A stretch of DNA of 64,000 nucleotides, taken from contig NZ_JBHYMS010000021.1 of the NCBI RefSeq assembly GCF_042743185.1, positions 47,936-111,935 of the forward strand. Reading direction: 5' to 3'. The first letter of the stretch is position 1. Each line of letters opens with the position of its first letter. The translations under genes and the position numbers were made by a program. The stretch is from Inquilinus sp042743185 (GTDB lineage: Bacteria; Pseudomonadota; Alphaproteobacteria; DSM-16000; Inquilinaceae). A model generated the notes under the pieces. That model was not told the DNA's origin, ran no database searches, and worked only from the letters and a program-made list of their open reading frames with translations. Shown here in pieces: positions 41,741 through 49,867 of this stretch.

Positions 41741-42373
41741 ATGACCGTCGACGCCATCATCGCCCGCGCCCCGATCATCCCCGTGCTGACCGTCGAGACG
41801 GTGGAGGCGGCGGTGCCGCTGGCCCGCGCCCTGGTCGAGAGCGGCCTGCCGGTGCTGGAGGTGACGCTGCGCACCAAGGTCGCGCTCGAGGTCATCGCCG
41901 CCATGGCGGCCGAGGTGCCGGAGGCGATCGTCGGCGCCGGCACCGTGCTGAACCCGGCCGACCTGGAGGCCTCGCGCAAGGCCGGCGCCGTGTTCGGCGT
42001 CAGCCCCGGCCTGACCCCGGCCCTGGCGCGGGCGGCGGAGGGCTTCCCGTTCCTGCCCGGCGCGGTGACGCCGTCGGAGATCATGGCGGCCCGCGACCTC
42101 GGCTACGGCGTGCTCAAATTCTTCCCGGCCGAGATCTATGGCGGCCAGTCGGCGCTGGCGGCCCTGGCCGGCCCCTTCGCCGGCATGCGCTTCTGCCCCA
42201 CGGGCGGCGTTCGCGAATCCAACCTGCGGGCCTATCTGTCCCTGCCGAACGTGGCGGTGGTCGGCGGCACCTGGATCGCCGGCAAGGCCGAGGTGGCGGC
42301 CGGCGACTGGGCGGCGGTCGCCGCCCGCGCCCGCCGCGCCGTGGCCATCGCCCGCGGCGAGGAGGAGGCGTGA
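41741..42373 (+). CDS. eda: 2-keto-3-deoxy-6-phosphogluconate aldolase
   Basis: A 210-aa class I aldolase that splits KDPG into pyruvate and glyceraldehyde 3-phosphate, ending the Entner-Doudoroff and keto-deoxy sugar acid pathways. The active-site Glu40 and Arg44 lie in GLPVLEVTLRT. VGAGTVLNPADLEASRKAGAVFGVSPGLTP follows, then Schiff-base Lys126 in YGVLKFFPAEIYGG and the phosphate loop FCPTGGVRESNLRAYLSLPNVAVVGGTWIAGK. The length is standard for the trimeric enzyme. I use the ATG at 41741; a longer frame up to 41678 begins before a plausible initiation site. The stop overlaps the GTG of the first GNAT gene (GTGA), so those genes are translationally coupled. Confidence 0.96.
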   Translation: MTVDAIIARAPIIPVLTVETVEAAVPLARALVESGLPVLEVTLRTKVALEVIAAMAAEVPEAIVGAGTVLNPADLEASRKAGAVFGVSPGLTPALARAAEGFPFLPGAVTPSEIMAARDLGYGVLKFFPAEIYGGQSALAALAGPFAGMRFCPTGGVRESNLRAYLSLPNVAVVGGTWIAGKAEVAAGDWAAVAARARRAVAIARGEEEA

Positions 42374-42888
42374 GCGAAGCGCCCGCCTTCACTCTGCGGG
42401 CGCTGCGCACTGAGGACTGGCCGGACGTTGCGGAGATCCAGGCGCAGCCCGGCTTCCGCTGGGGCACGCTGCGGCCGCCCTATGAATCGCCGGACGCGAT
42501 CCGCAAATGGTTGGAAAACCGGCCGCCCGGCGACCTCTATATCGTCGCCGAAGCCGAGGGCCGGGTGGTCGGGCTGACCGACCTGACGCTCGGACAAGGC
42601 CGGCGCCGGCACAGCGGCGGGATCGGCATGGCCGTGCATGATTCCTGGCAAGGCCGCGGCATCGGCACCGGCCTGATGGCGGCGCTGATCGATGCCGCCG
42701 ACCACTGGCTCGACGTCCGCCGGCTGGAGCTGACGGTGTGGGCCGACAACGCGCCGGCCCTGGCGCTCTATCGCAAGTTCGGCTTCGTCGAGGAGGCGCG
42801 GATGCGGGCCCATGGCTACCGCGACGGGACCTATGTCGACGCCCTGGCGATGGCCAGGCTGCGGGGGCTCGGCGGAGGCGAGGCATGA
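42370..42888 (+). CDS. GNAT acetyltransferase, first of tandem pair
   Basis: A 172-aa RimI/PhnO-type acetyltransferase starting at a GTG that overlaps the eda stop. Motifs are RWGTLRPPYESPDAIRKWLENRPPGDLYIVAEAEGRVVGLTDLTL, GIGMAVHDSWQGRGIGTGLMAALID (acetyl-CoA loop Gln-Gly-Arg-Gly-Ile-Gly) and RLELTVWADNAPALALYRKFGFVEEARMRAHGYRDGTYVDALAMARL. It is close to enzymes of the L-amino acid/phosphinothricin-type N-acetyltransferase group. It is clearly paralogous to the next gene, which overlaps its stop by four bases. The substrate is unknown. Confidence 0.9.
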   Translation: MSEAPAFTLRALRTEDWPDVAEIQAQPGFRWGTLRPPYESPDAIRKWLENRPPGDLYIVAEAEGRVVGLTDLTLGQGRRRHSGGIGMAVHDSWQGRGIGTGLMAALIDAADHWLDVRRLELTVWADNAPALALYRKFGFVEEARMRAHGYRDGTYVDALAMARLRGLGGGEA

Positions 42889-43391
42889 CCGCCGCGCCCG
42901 CCTTCACGCTGCGGGCCAGCCGGATCGAGGACGCGGCCGGCATAACCGAGCTGCACAGCCAGCCGCGCTTCCGCTGGGGCACGCTGCGGCCGCCCTTCCC
43001 CTCGGTCGAGCCGGTGCGGAAATGGCTGACCGAACGGTCGCCGGACGACGTGCACATCGTCGCCGAGGCCGAGGGCCGGATCATCGGCGATGCCGGGCTG
43101 CACCGCGGCAAGGGCCGCCGGGCGCACACGGCGGCGATCGGCATGGGCGTGCATGACGACTTCGCCGGCCGCGGCGTCGGCACGGCGCTGATGGCCGCCC
43201 TGATCGATGCCGCCGACAACTGGCTGGACCTGAAACGGCTGGAGCTGACGGTCTGGACCGACAACGCGCCGGCCCTGGCCCTCTACCGCAAGTTCGGCTT
43301 CGTCGAGGAAGGGGTGATGCGCGCCTACGCCTATCGCGACGGCGCCTATGTCGACGCCGTGGCGATGGCCCGGCTCAGGGGGATCGGGTAG
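42885..43391 (+). CDS. GNAT acetyltransferase, second of tandem pair
   Basis: A 168-aa paralogue of the preceding gene, aligning over its whole length without large gaps. Shared blocks include APAFTLRA, FRWGTLRPP, IVAEAEGR, GMxVHDxxxGRGxGTxLMAALIDAADxWLD, RLELTVW and DNAPALALYRKFGFVEE. The acetyl-CoA loop is Ala-Gly-Arg-Gly-Val-Gly. Differences cluster near the N-terminal substrate side (RIEDAAGITELHSQP versus RTEDWPDVAEIQAQP) and in LHRGKGRRAHTAA, so the two may have diverged in substrate. The ATG overlaps the previous stop in ATGA, giving a coupled eda-GNAT-GNAT unit. Confidence 0.9.
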   Translation: MTAAPAFTLRASRIEDAAGITELHSQPRFRWGTLRPPFPSVEPVRKWLTERSPDDVHIVAEAEGRIIGDAGLHRGKGRRAHTAAIGMGVHDDFAGRGVGTALMAALIDAADNWLDLKRLELTVWTDNAPALALYRKFGFVEEGVMRAYAYRDGAYVDAVAMARLRGIG

Positions 43392-43398
43392 GAGGCCT

Positions 43399-43462
43399 GC
43401 GTAGGTTGGGTTCGCGGACGCGAACCCAACGTTCCGACGGCCGGGGCGAACCCAACCTGCGC
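43399..43462. repeat. Family A palindromic repeat (A3)
   Basis: A 64-bp element with ends GCGTAGGTTGGGTTCGC (43399-43415) and GCGAACCCAACCTGCGC (43446-43462), inverse complements but for one base. The left hairpin is intact and the second has lost its inner arm compared with copy A2. It lies between convergent genes, the second GNAT gene and the phosphomannomutase gene. Confidence 0.85.
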
Positions 43463-43467
43463 GGTTC

Positions 43468-44859
43468 TCAATGCGCCGAGGCGGTGAAGCTGGGCTCGGT
43501 CAGGCCGCTTTGCTGCAGCTGGTCGACGATCTGCGCCTTCAGCCGGGCCAGGCCGGCCTCGTCGCCGCTCTCGGCGCGGGCCACCAGCACGTCCTGGGTG
43601 TTCGAGGCGCGCAAAAGCCACCAGCCGTCCGGCGTGGTCACCCGGGCGCCGTCGATGTCGTTCACGTCGGCGCCGGCCCGGCGCAGCCGGGCCATGACCT
43701 CGTCGATCACCGCGAACTTCCGGCTCTCGTCGACCTGGAACCGCACCTCGGGGGTGGAGACGGTGCTGGGGAAGGTGTCGCGCAGCGCTGCCAAGGTGCC
43801 GCCGCTGCGGCTGACCTGGGCCACCAGCCGCACGCCGCAATACAGCGCGTCGTCGAAGCCGTACCATTTGTCGGCGAAGAAGATGTGGCCCGACATCTCG
43901 CCGGCCAGGGGCGACTTCACCTCGGCCATCTTCGCCTTGATCAGGGAATGGCCGGTCTTCCACATCAGCGGCGTGCCGCCCAGCGTCGCGATCGCGTCGA
44001 ACACGGTCTTGCTGGTCTTGACGTCGGCGATCACGGTGCCGCCGGGGTGCCGCGGCAGCACGTCGATGGCGTAGACCGCCACCAGCATGTCGCCCGGGAT
44101 GATCCGGCCCTGGCCGTCGATCGCGCCGATGCGGTCGGCGTCGCCGTCGAAGGCGATGCCGAGATCCGCGCCGACCTCGGCCACCTTGGCCTGCAGCGCC
44201 ACCAGGTTCTCCGGGATGGTCGGGTCCGGATGGTGGTTCGGGAAGCGGCCGTCGATCTCGTCGAACAGCAGCACGTGCCTGCCCGGCAGCTTCGCCGTCA
44301 GGCGGCGCAGAACCTCGCCGGCGGCGCCGTTGCCGTTGTCCCAGACCACGGTCAGGTCGCGGGTGCCGTCATAGTCGCGCCGCAGCCGCTCGACATAGAG
44401 GTCGCGCAGGTCGAGGTCGCGCACCGTGCCCGCGCCCGTCTCCAGGTCGCCGGCGGCGGCGATGCGGCCGATCTCCAGGATCTGGTCGCCATAGACCGGG
44501 CCCGAGCGCAGCACCATCTTGATGCCGTTGTAGTCCGGCGGGTTGTGCGACCCGGTGACCATCACGCCGGCATCGGCGTCCAGGTGCTTCTGCGCGAAAT
44601 ACAGCATCGGCGTCGGCCCCAGCCCGACGCGCACGACCTCGAGCCCGGTCGAGACCAGGCCCTGGACCAGCGCCGCCTCCAGCTCCACCGAGCTCAGCCG
44701 GCCGTCATAGCCGACCACCACCTGCCGGCCGCCCTTGCGCTTGACGATGGTGCCGAAGGCAGCGCCCACCGCCCGGTAATCGGCGGCCGCGAGCGTCTTT
44801 CCGATGACGCCGCGGATGTCGTATTCGCGCAGGACGGTGGGGTGGAAGCTGTGGGTCAT
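43468..44859 (-). CDS. Phosphomannomutase/phosphoglucomutase
   Basis: A 463-aa alpha-D-phosphohexomutase of the AlgC/ManB type that interconverts hexose 6-phosphates and 1-phosphates. The phosphoserine loop is AGVMVTGSHNPPDYNGIKM, the metal-binding loop is LGIAFDGDADRIGAID, the sugar-binding loop is SPLAGEMSGHIFF (Gly-Glu-Met-Ser-Gly-His) and the phosphate-binding loop is LLRASNTQDVLVARAE. The ATG at 44859 gives the family's start PTVLREYDIRGVIG near the N-terminus. Upstream in-frame codons extend into the neighbouring gene and are not used. With ugd and galU just upstream on the same strand, it supplies glucose 1-phosphate for UDP-sugar synthesis. Confidence 0.95.
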   Translation of the reverse strand: MTHSFHPTVLREYDIRGVIGKTLAAADYRAVGAAFGTIVKRKGGRQVVVGYDGRLSSVELEAALVQGLVSTGLEVVRVGLGPTPMLYFAQKHLDADAGVMVTGSHNPPDYNGIKMVLRSGPVYGDQILEIGRIAAAGDLETGAGTVRDLDLRDLYVERLRRDYDGTRDLTVVWDNGNGAAGEVLRRLTAKLPGRHVLLFDEIDGRFPNHHPDPTIPENLVALQAKVAEVGADLGIAFDGDADRIGAIDGQGRIIPGDMLVAVYAIDVLPRHPGGTVIADVKTSKTVFDAIATLGGTPLMWKTGHSLIKAKMAEVKSPLAGEMSGHIFFADKWYGFDDALYCGVRLVAQVSRSGGTLAALRDTFPSTVSTPEVRFQVDESRKFAVIDEVMARLRRAGADVNDIDGARVTTPDGWWLLRASNTQDVLVARAESGDEAGLARLKAQIVDQLQQSGLTEPSFTASAH

Positions 44860-44894
44860 GATGCGGGTACGGTCCTTGGGCGGGTCTTGAGGTT

Positions 44895-46217
44895 TCAGCC
44901 GGCCGAGCCCGGCACCGGGCGGCCGATGCTGTGGTATCGGAAGCCGGCCGCCTGCATGTCCGCCGGCTTGTAGACGTTGCGCAGGTCGACGAAGACCGGG
45001 CCGCCCATCAGCGTGATCATCCGCGCCGGGTCGAGGGCGCGGAACTCGTTCCATTCGGTCAGCACCACGGCGCCGTCGGCGCCGCGCAGCGCCTCATAGG
45101 CGCCGGTCGCGTAGTCGATGTCGGTCAGCAGCTTGCGCGCCTCCTTCATCGACGCAGGGTCGTAGGCGCGGATCCGGGCCCCCGCCTTCTGCAGCGCCGG
45201 CACCACCGTCAGGCTCGGGGCGTCGCGCATGTCGTCGGTGTTCTGCTTGAAGGCGAGGCCCAGCACGGCGATGGTCTTGCCGGCGACGCTGCCGCCGAAG
45301 GCGGCGATCACCCGGTTGGCCATCTCGGCCTTGCGCGTCTCGTTGACATCGATGACGGTCTCGATCAGGCGCTGCCGGGCGCCGGCATCGCGCGCGGTCT
45401 GCACGAAGGCCAGCGTGTCCTTGGGGAAGCAGGACCCGCCATAGCCCGGGCCGGGATGCAGGAACTTCGGCCCGATGCGGTTGTCCAGGCCGAGCGACCG
45501 GGCGACGTCATGGACATTGGCGCCGACCTGCTCGCACAGATCGGCGACCTCGTTGATGAAGGTCACCTTCATCGCCAGGAAGCTGTTGGCGGCGTATTTG
45601 ATCAGCTCCGCCGTCTCCAGCGCCGTGGTCACGATCGGCCGCTCGATCAGGTACAGCGGCCGGTAGACGTCGGACAGGACCTCGCCGGCGCGCTCGCTTT
45701 CGGCGCCGATGACCACGCGGTCCGGCAGCATGAAGTCGCCGATCGCCGAGCCCTCGCGCAGGAACTCGGGGTTGGAGGCGATGTCGAAATCGGCGTCCGG
45801 CCGGGCCCTGCGGATCACCTCGGCGACCTTGCGGCCGGTGCCGACCGGCACCGTCGACTTGGTGACGACGACGGCGTAGCCGGTCAGCGCCCGGGCGATC
45901 TCCTCGGCCGCGGCGAAGACGTAGGTCAGGTCGGCATGGCCGTTGCCGTGCCGGCTCGGCGTGCCGACGGCGATGAACACCGCATCGACGCCGTCCACCG
46001 CCGCCGCCAGGTCGGTGGTGAAGGACAGGCGACCGGCGGCCGTGTTCTTCGCCACCAGCACATCGAGGCCCGGCTCGTAGATCGGCATCTCGCCGCGCTT
46101 CAGCCGCTCGATCCGGTCGGCATCCTTGTCGACGCAGACGACGTCGTGGCCGAATTCCGAGAAGCAGGCGCCGGAGACGAGGCCGACATAGCCGCTTCCG
46201 ATCATCGCGATGCGCAT
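44895..46217 (-). CDS. ugd: UDP-glucose 6-dehydrogenase
   Basis: A 440-aa enzyme that oxidises UDP-glucose to UDP-glucuronate with two NAD+. The NAD-binding Rossmann motif is at the very start (MRIAMIGSGYVGLVSGACFSEFGHDVVCVDKD). The middle domain carries ELIKYAANSFLAMKVTFINEVADLCE, with conserved Lys and Asn, and the catalytic Cys is in FLHPGPGYGGSCFPKDTLAF. The UDP-binding domain has VLGLAFKQNTDDMRDAPSL and VLTEWNEFRALD. Between galU upstream and the phosphohexomutase downstream, it completes a route to UDP-glucuronate for capsule, exopolysaccharide or LPS. Confidence 0.97.
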   Translation of the reverse strand: MRIAMIGSGYVGLVSGACFSEFGHDVVCVDKDADRIERLKRGEMPIYEPGLDVLVAKNTAAGRLSFTTDLAAAVDGVDAVFIAVGTPSRHGNGHADLTYVFAAAEEIARALTGYAVVVTKSTVPVGTGRKVAEVIRRARPDADFDIASNPEFLREGSAIGDFMLPDRVVIGAESERAGEVLSDVYRPLYLIERPIVTTALETAELIKYAANSFLAMKVTFINEVADLCEQVGANVHDVARSLGLDNRIGPKFLHPGPGYGGSCFPKDTLAFVQTARDAGARQRLIETVIDVNETRKAEMANRVIAAFGGSVAGKTIAVLGLAFKQNTDDMRDAPSLTVVPALQKAGARIRAYDPASMKEARKLLTDIDYATGAYEALRGADGAVVLTEWNEFRALDPARMITLMGGPVFVDLRNVYKPADMQAAGFRYHSIGRPVPGSAG

Positions 46218-46264
46218 GGGCGCACCATCTCCCTAGTTCCGCCGGCTGATCTCAGCCGGCCGGG

Positions 46265-47134
46265 TCACAGATAGCGGGCGACGGCCTCGCGCAGCGCGGC
46301 GGACAGGTCCGGCCGGTCCAGCCCGTAGGCCAGATTGGCGGCGATGAAGCCGACCTTGTCGCCGCAATCGAAGCGGTCGCCCTCGAAGCGCACGCCATGG
46401 AAGGGCTGGCTGCCGATCAGCCGGGCCATCGCGTCGGTCAGCTGGATCTCGCCGCCGGCGCCGCGCTCCTGCCGGTCGAGATGGCTGAACACCTCCGGCT
46501 GCAGGATGTAGCGGCCGACCACCGAGAGGTCGGACGGGGCCTCCTCCGGCTTCGGCTTCTCGACCAGGCCGGTGACCTCGGCCACCGTGCCGTCGTCCTG
46601 GCCGATGGCGAGGATGCCGTAGCGCGAGGTCAGCGCCTTCGGCACCTCGCGCACCGCGATCAGGTTGCCGCCATGGGCGCCGTAGGCCTGCACCATCTGC
46701 GCCAGCAGCGGGGTTCGGCACTTGAAGATCTCGTCCGGCAGCAGCACCGCGAAAGGCCGGTCGCCGACCAGGTGGCGGGCGCACCAGACGGCGTGGCCGA
46801 GGCCCAGCGGCTGGGCCTGGCGGACGAAGCTGAACTGGCCGGGCGGCAGCTCGGCGTCGCGCGCCGCCTTCAGCTGCTCCGCCTTCTTGCGGGCCTCCAG
46901 CGTGGCGTAGAGCTCGGCGTTCTCGTCGAAATGGTCCTCCAGCGCGGTCTTGCCGCGGCTGGAAACGAAGACGAACTCCTCGATCCCGGCGGCCTTGGCC
47001 TCTTCGACCGCGTATTGCAGCACCGGCTTGTCGACGACGCAGAGCATCTCCTTCGGCACCGCCTTGGTGGCCGGCAGCGACCGGGTACCGAGGCCTGCGA
47101 CGGGGAAGACGGCGACCTTGACGGGCTCAGACAT
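46265..47134 (-). CDS. galU: UTP-glucose-1-phosphate uridylyltransferase
   Basis: A 289-aa nucleotidyltransferase that makes UDP-glucose from UTP and glucose 1-phosphate. The nucleotide loop is VFPVAGLGTRSLPATKAVPKEMLCVVDKPVLQYAVEEA. Other typical blocks are PLGLGHAVWCARHLVGDRPFAVLLPDEIF, GLVEKPKPEEAPSDLSVVGRYIL, GEIQLTDAMARL and FDCGDKVGFIAANL (Gly-Asp-Lys near the end). The ATG at 47134 follows AGAAGG by the usual spacing, better than an in-frame ATG at 47161. It leads a three-gene minus-strand cluster with ugd and the phosphohexomutase, in pathway order. The products feed envelope polysaccharide. Confidence 0.97.
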   Translation of the reverse strand: MSEPVKVAVFPVAGLGTRSLPATKAVPKEMLCVVDKPVLQYAVEEAKAAGIEEFVFVSSRGKTALEDHFDENAELYATLEARKKAEQLKAARDAELPPGQFSFVRQAQPLGLGHAVWCARHLVGDRPFAVLLPDEIFKCRTPLLAQMVQAYGAHGGNLIAVREVPKALTSRYGILAIGQDDGTVAEVTGLVEKPKPEEAPSDLSVVGRYILQPEVFSHLDRQERGAGGEIQLTDAMARLIGSQPFHGVRFEGDRFDCGDKVGFIAANLAYGLDRPDLSAALREAVARYL

Positions 47135-47292
47135 GAATGCCTTCTCTGAAACTCGGGACACCCGCTATGAACAATTCATATCCCGCCTTGTGCCACAGAG
47201 CAGGACGAAAAGGAAATCGGGTGGAGTTCGGGGGCGTTCCGGCCGGCCTGGGGCCGGCCCGGGCCGCGACGGAATCAGGCCCGACCTTCCCG

Positions 47293-47862
47293 CTACGGCA
47301 GCACGAGAGGCGCCAGATACTGCCGGATATTGGCCTCGAACTGCCGGTCGAACTCGTTCATCCCGTCCTGCAGCAGCCCGGCCTCGGCGCGGTTCTGGTC
47401 GGCGACGCTGGAGCCGTCGGTCACGGTGGTCGACCGCTCGACCCTGACATCGGTATAGCCGCCGGTGTAGGCGCCGACGGGGCCGACCTCCAGACGGGCC
47501 GCCAGCCGCAGGATCAGCCTCTGCGAGGGTTGGTCCCGGAACACCGCCGTCAGGCCGCCCTGGGTCGCCAGCGGCTCGCGGGTCAGGCTGGCCTCCTGGA
47601 TGATCAGCTGTCCGGTGCCGGCGCGGCCGCCGGCCTGAAGGCGCGCTGCGGCCCAATCGCGGATCGCCGGCGCCGGGGTGACCCTCTGCGCTCCAGGCGT
47701 CGAGCTATGGTTCACGGTGTCGATGCGGGCGAGGTTCAGCCGGATCGGCGGGCGGCCGGCGAAGCTCACCGGCGCCACGCTCGCCAGCTCCGGTCCGCCG
47801 CAGGCGGCGAGCAGCAGAAGGGCGGCGCCGGCAAACAGGCTGCGACGGGTCGGGTGGGGCAT
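47293..47862 (-). CDS. Lipoprotein of unknown function
   Basis: A 189-aa probable outer-membrane lipoprotein. The N-terminus MPHPTRRSLFAGAALLLLAACGGPELASV has a twin-arginine-containing positive region, a hydrophobic stretch and a lipobox Leu-Ala-Ala-Cys. The mature part (PPIRLNLARIDTVNHSS, GQLIIQEASLTREPL, GYTDVRVERSTTVTDGSSVADQNRAEAGLLQDGMNEFDRQFEANIRQYL) resembles small alphaproteobacterial lipoproteins with two long helices at the end. I do not recognise a named family. The ATG at 47862 follows GGAGGATCC. It lies upstream of galU on the same strand, about 160 bases away, with no evident functional link. Confidence 0.87.
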   Translation of the reverse strand: MPHPTRRSLFAGAALLLLAACGGPELASVAPVSFAGRPPIRLNLARIDTVNHSSTPGAQRVTPAPAIRDWAAARLQAGGRAGTGQLIIQEASLTREPLATQGGLTAVFRDQPSQRLILRLAARLEVGPVGAYTGGYTDVRVERSTTVTDGSSVADQNRAEAGLLQDGMNEFDRQFEANIRQYLAPLVLP

Positions 47863-47924
47863 CGGATCCTCCGCTGAAGGATGCGCTCGAAAGCAAACGC
47901 TCCAAAACCGGAGCTCTTCCTTAT

Positions 47925-48002
47925 TGTCATTGCCGGGCTTGACCCGGCAATCCAGAAGGTCTCGACATCCTCTGGATGCCCGGGTCAAGCCCGGGCATGA
48001 CA
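47925..48002. repeat. Family B palindromic repeat (B1)
   Basis: A 78-bp imperfect palindrome. The left half starts TGTCATTGCCGGGCTTGACC and the right half ends GGTCAAGCCCGGGCATGACA, with CCAG and CTGG flanking the central loop. Within each half a smaller hairpin (CCGGG...CCCGG) can form. It sits between the lipoprotein and hslO, 37 bases past the hslO stop. The same element recurs at 55508. Confidence 0.85.
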
Positions 48003-48038
48003 GTTTGATTCGATCGTTGGCCGACGTCGCGCAGGCTC

Positions 48039-48947
48039 TCACGCCGCGTAAAGAGCAGCCAGCTGGTCCCGGTCGAAATCGTAGCGGGTGTTGCAGAACT
48101 CGCAGGCGACCTCGACCCGGCCGTCGACGGCCAGGCTCTCGATCTCCGCCTTCGGCATCGACTTCAGCATCGACGCCACCCGCTCGCGCGAGCAGCGGCA
48201 GGAGAAGCGCATCGGCTGGGGCGGGAAGACCCGCACCCCGTCCTCATTATAGAGACGGTACAGCAGCGCCTCGCCGGACAGGGCCGGCTGGGTCAGCTCG
48301 TCATCGGTGGCGGAGCCGAGCAGCACCATGGCGCGGCGCCAGTCGTCCTCGCGGTCGGTCGGCACCTGCTTCTCGGGGTCGGGCAGGCGCTGCAGCATGA
48401 TGCCGCCGCCGCGCCAGCCGGACGGGCCGTGCCCGACGGCCGAGCGCAGCCCGGCCTGCAACTGCTCCGACTGCCGGAAATAATGCTGGGCGCATTCCCA
48501 CAGCGTCTCGCCGGAGAGGTCGACGATGCCCTGGTAGCGCTCGGTGTCCTGGCCCTGGTCGACGGTGAAGGCCAGGTGGCCCTTGCCCAGCAGCGCCGGC
48601 ACCGTGGTGGCGGTGCCGGGGGAGTCGGGGTCGATCAGGCGGGCCTCGTCGAACATGGCGTTGGCGCGGACCGCGCCGTCGCTGGTGACGTCGGCCACCA
48701 CCAGCCGCACCGGCCCGTCGCCCTTGGCCTGCAGGGTGAACACGCCCTCGTATTTGAGCGCGCTGGCCAGAAGGGAGGTCAGCACCACCGTCTCGGCCAG
48801 CAGATGGGCGACCGGCTCGGGATAGGCGTGGCGGCCGAGGATGTCGTCGAGCAGCGGGCCGAACCGGACCAGCCGGCCGCGCAGCCCCGACGCCTCGATC
48901 TGGAAGGGGAGGACGAGATCGTCCCCCCCGGTCGTGACCGGCGCCAT
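48039..48947 (-). CDS. hslO: Redox-regulated chaperone Hsp33
   Basis: A 302-aa cytoplasmic holdase chaperone switched on by oxidation. The zinc/redox switch is at the C-terminus: Cys-x-Cys in MRFSCRCSRERVASML and Cys-x-x-Cys in RVEVACEFCNTRYDFD. N-terminal family blocks are EASGLRGRLVRFGPLLDDILGRHAYPEPVAHLLAE, LQAKGDGPVRLVVADVTSDGAVRANA and GIVDLSGETLWECAQHYFRQSEQL. The ATG at 48947 lies directly after the argF stop (TGA then CG then ATG), so argD-argF-hslO form one operon, an arrangement common in Rhizobiales and Rhodospirillales. Confidence 0.96.
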   Translation of the reverse strand: MAPVTTGGDDLVLPFQIEASGLRGRLVRFGPLLDDILGRHAYPEPVAHLLAETVVLTSLLASALKYEGVFTLQAKGDGPVRLVVADVTSDGAVRANAMFDEARLIDPDSPGTATTVPALLGKGHLAFTVDQGQDTERYQGIVDLSGETLWECAQHYFRQSEQLQAGLRSAVGHGPSGWRGGGIMLQRLPDPEKQVPTDREDDWRRAMVLLGSATDDELTQPALSGEALLYRLYNEDGVRVFPPQPMRFSCRCSRERVASMLKSMPKAEIESLAVDGRVEVACEFCNTRYDFDRDQLAALYAA

Positions 48948-48949
48948 CG

Positions 48950-49867
48950 TCACAGGGCTCCCAGGCACCACAGCAGGATGCCCTTCTGGGCGTGCAGGCG
49001 GTTCTCCGCCTCGTCCCAGACCACCGATTGCGGGCCGTCGATCACCCCGTCCGTCACCTCCTCGCCGCGATGGGCCGGCAGGCAGTGCATGAACAGGGCG
49101 TCCGGCTTGGCCTGCGCCATCAGCCGTTCGTCGACCTGGTAGGGCCGCAGCAGGTTGTGGCGCGACGGCGCGTCCTTGTCGCCCATCGACACCCAGGTGT
49201 CGGTGACCACCAGGTCGGCGCCGCGCACCGTGGTCTCGGGGTCGGTGCCGACCGAGATCCGGGCGCCTTCGCGATGCGCCCACTGGATCAGGTCGGCCGG
49301 CGGCGACAGCTCGTCCGGGCAGGCCAGGCGCAGCTCGAAGTCGAACATGCCGGCGGCGCGGATCCAGGACCGGGCGACGTTGTTGCCGTCGCCGGTCCAG
49401 GCGGCGACGCGCCCGGCGATCGGCCCGCGCTTCTCCTCGAAGGTCATCACATCGGCCATCAGCTGGCACGGATGGGTCTCGTCGGTCAGGCCGTTGATCA
49501 CCGGCACCGTGGCGTTCTCGGCCATCTCGCGCAGCCGGTCCTCGTCCGAGGTGCGCAGCATGATGATGTCGACATAGCGCGACAGCACCCGGGCGGTGTC
49601 GCCGATGGTCTCGCCGCGGCCGAGCTGGATCTCGGTGCCGGTCAGCATCACCACCTCGCCGCCGAGCTGGCGCATCCCGACCTCGAAGGAGACGCGGGTG
49701 CGGGTCGACGGCTTCTCGAAGATCAGCGCCAGGGTGCGGCCGGCCAGCGGCTTCGACGCATTGCCGCGCGGATCGGCCTGCTTCAGCTCGATCGACCGGT
49801 CGATGATCCGGCGCAGGTCTGCCTTCGACAGATGGTGCAGATCGGTGAAGTGCTTGACGTCAGCCAT
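48950..49867 (-). CDS. argF: Ornithine carbamoyltransferase
   Basis: A 305-aa enzyme that makes citrulline from ornithine and carbamoyl phosphate in arginine synthesis. The carbamoyl-phosphate loop is Ser54-Thr-Arg-Thr-Arg58 (EKPSTRTRVSFE). Other signatures are THPCQLMAD (132-135), the ornithine-binding TDTWVSMGDKDA and the catalytic FMHCLPAHRGEEV. The start overlaps the last codons of argD by eight bases, and its own stop is followed two bases later by the hslO ATG, so translation is coupled on both sides. Confidence 0.97.
   Translation of the reverse strand: MADVKHFTDLHHLSKADLRRIIDRSIELKQADPRGNASKPLAGRTLALIFEKPSTRTRVSFEVGMRQLGGEVVMLTGTEIQLGRGETIGDTARVLSRYVDIIMLRTSDEDRLREMAENATVPVINGLTDETHPCQLMADVMTFEEKRGPIAGRVAAWTGDGNNVARSWIRAAGMFDFELRLACPDELSPPADLIQWAHREGARISVGTDPETTVRGADLVVTDTWVSMGDKDAPSRHNLLRPYQVDERLMAQAKPDALFMHCLPAHRGEEVTDGVIDGPQSVVWDEAENRLHAQKGILLWCLGAL

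Noticed and set aside
47925..48002. Family B element as a riboswitch
   Set aside because: It lies at gene 3' ends, not before a start codon, and is duplicated at an unrelated locus.
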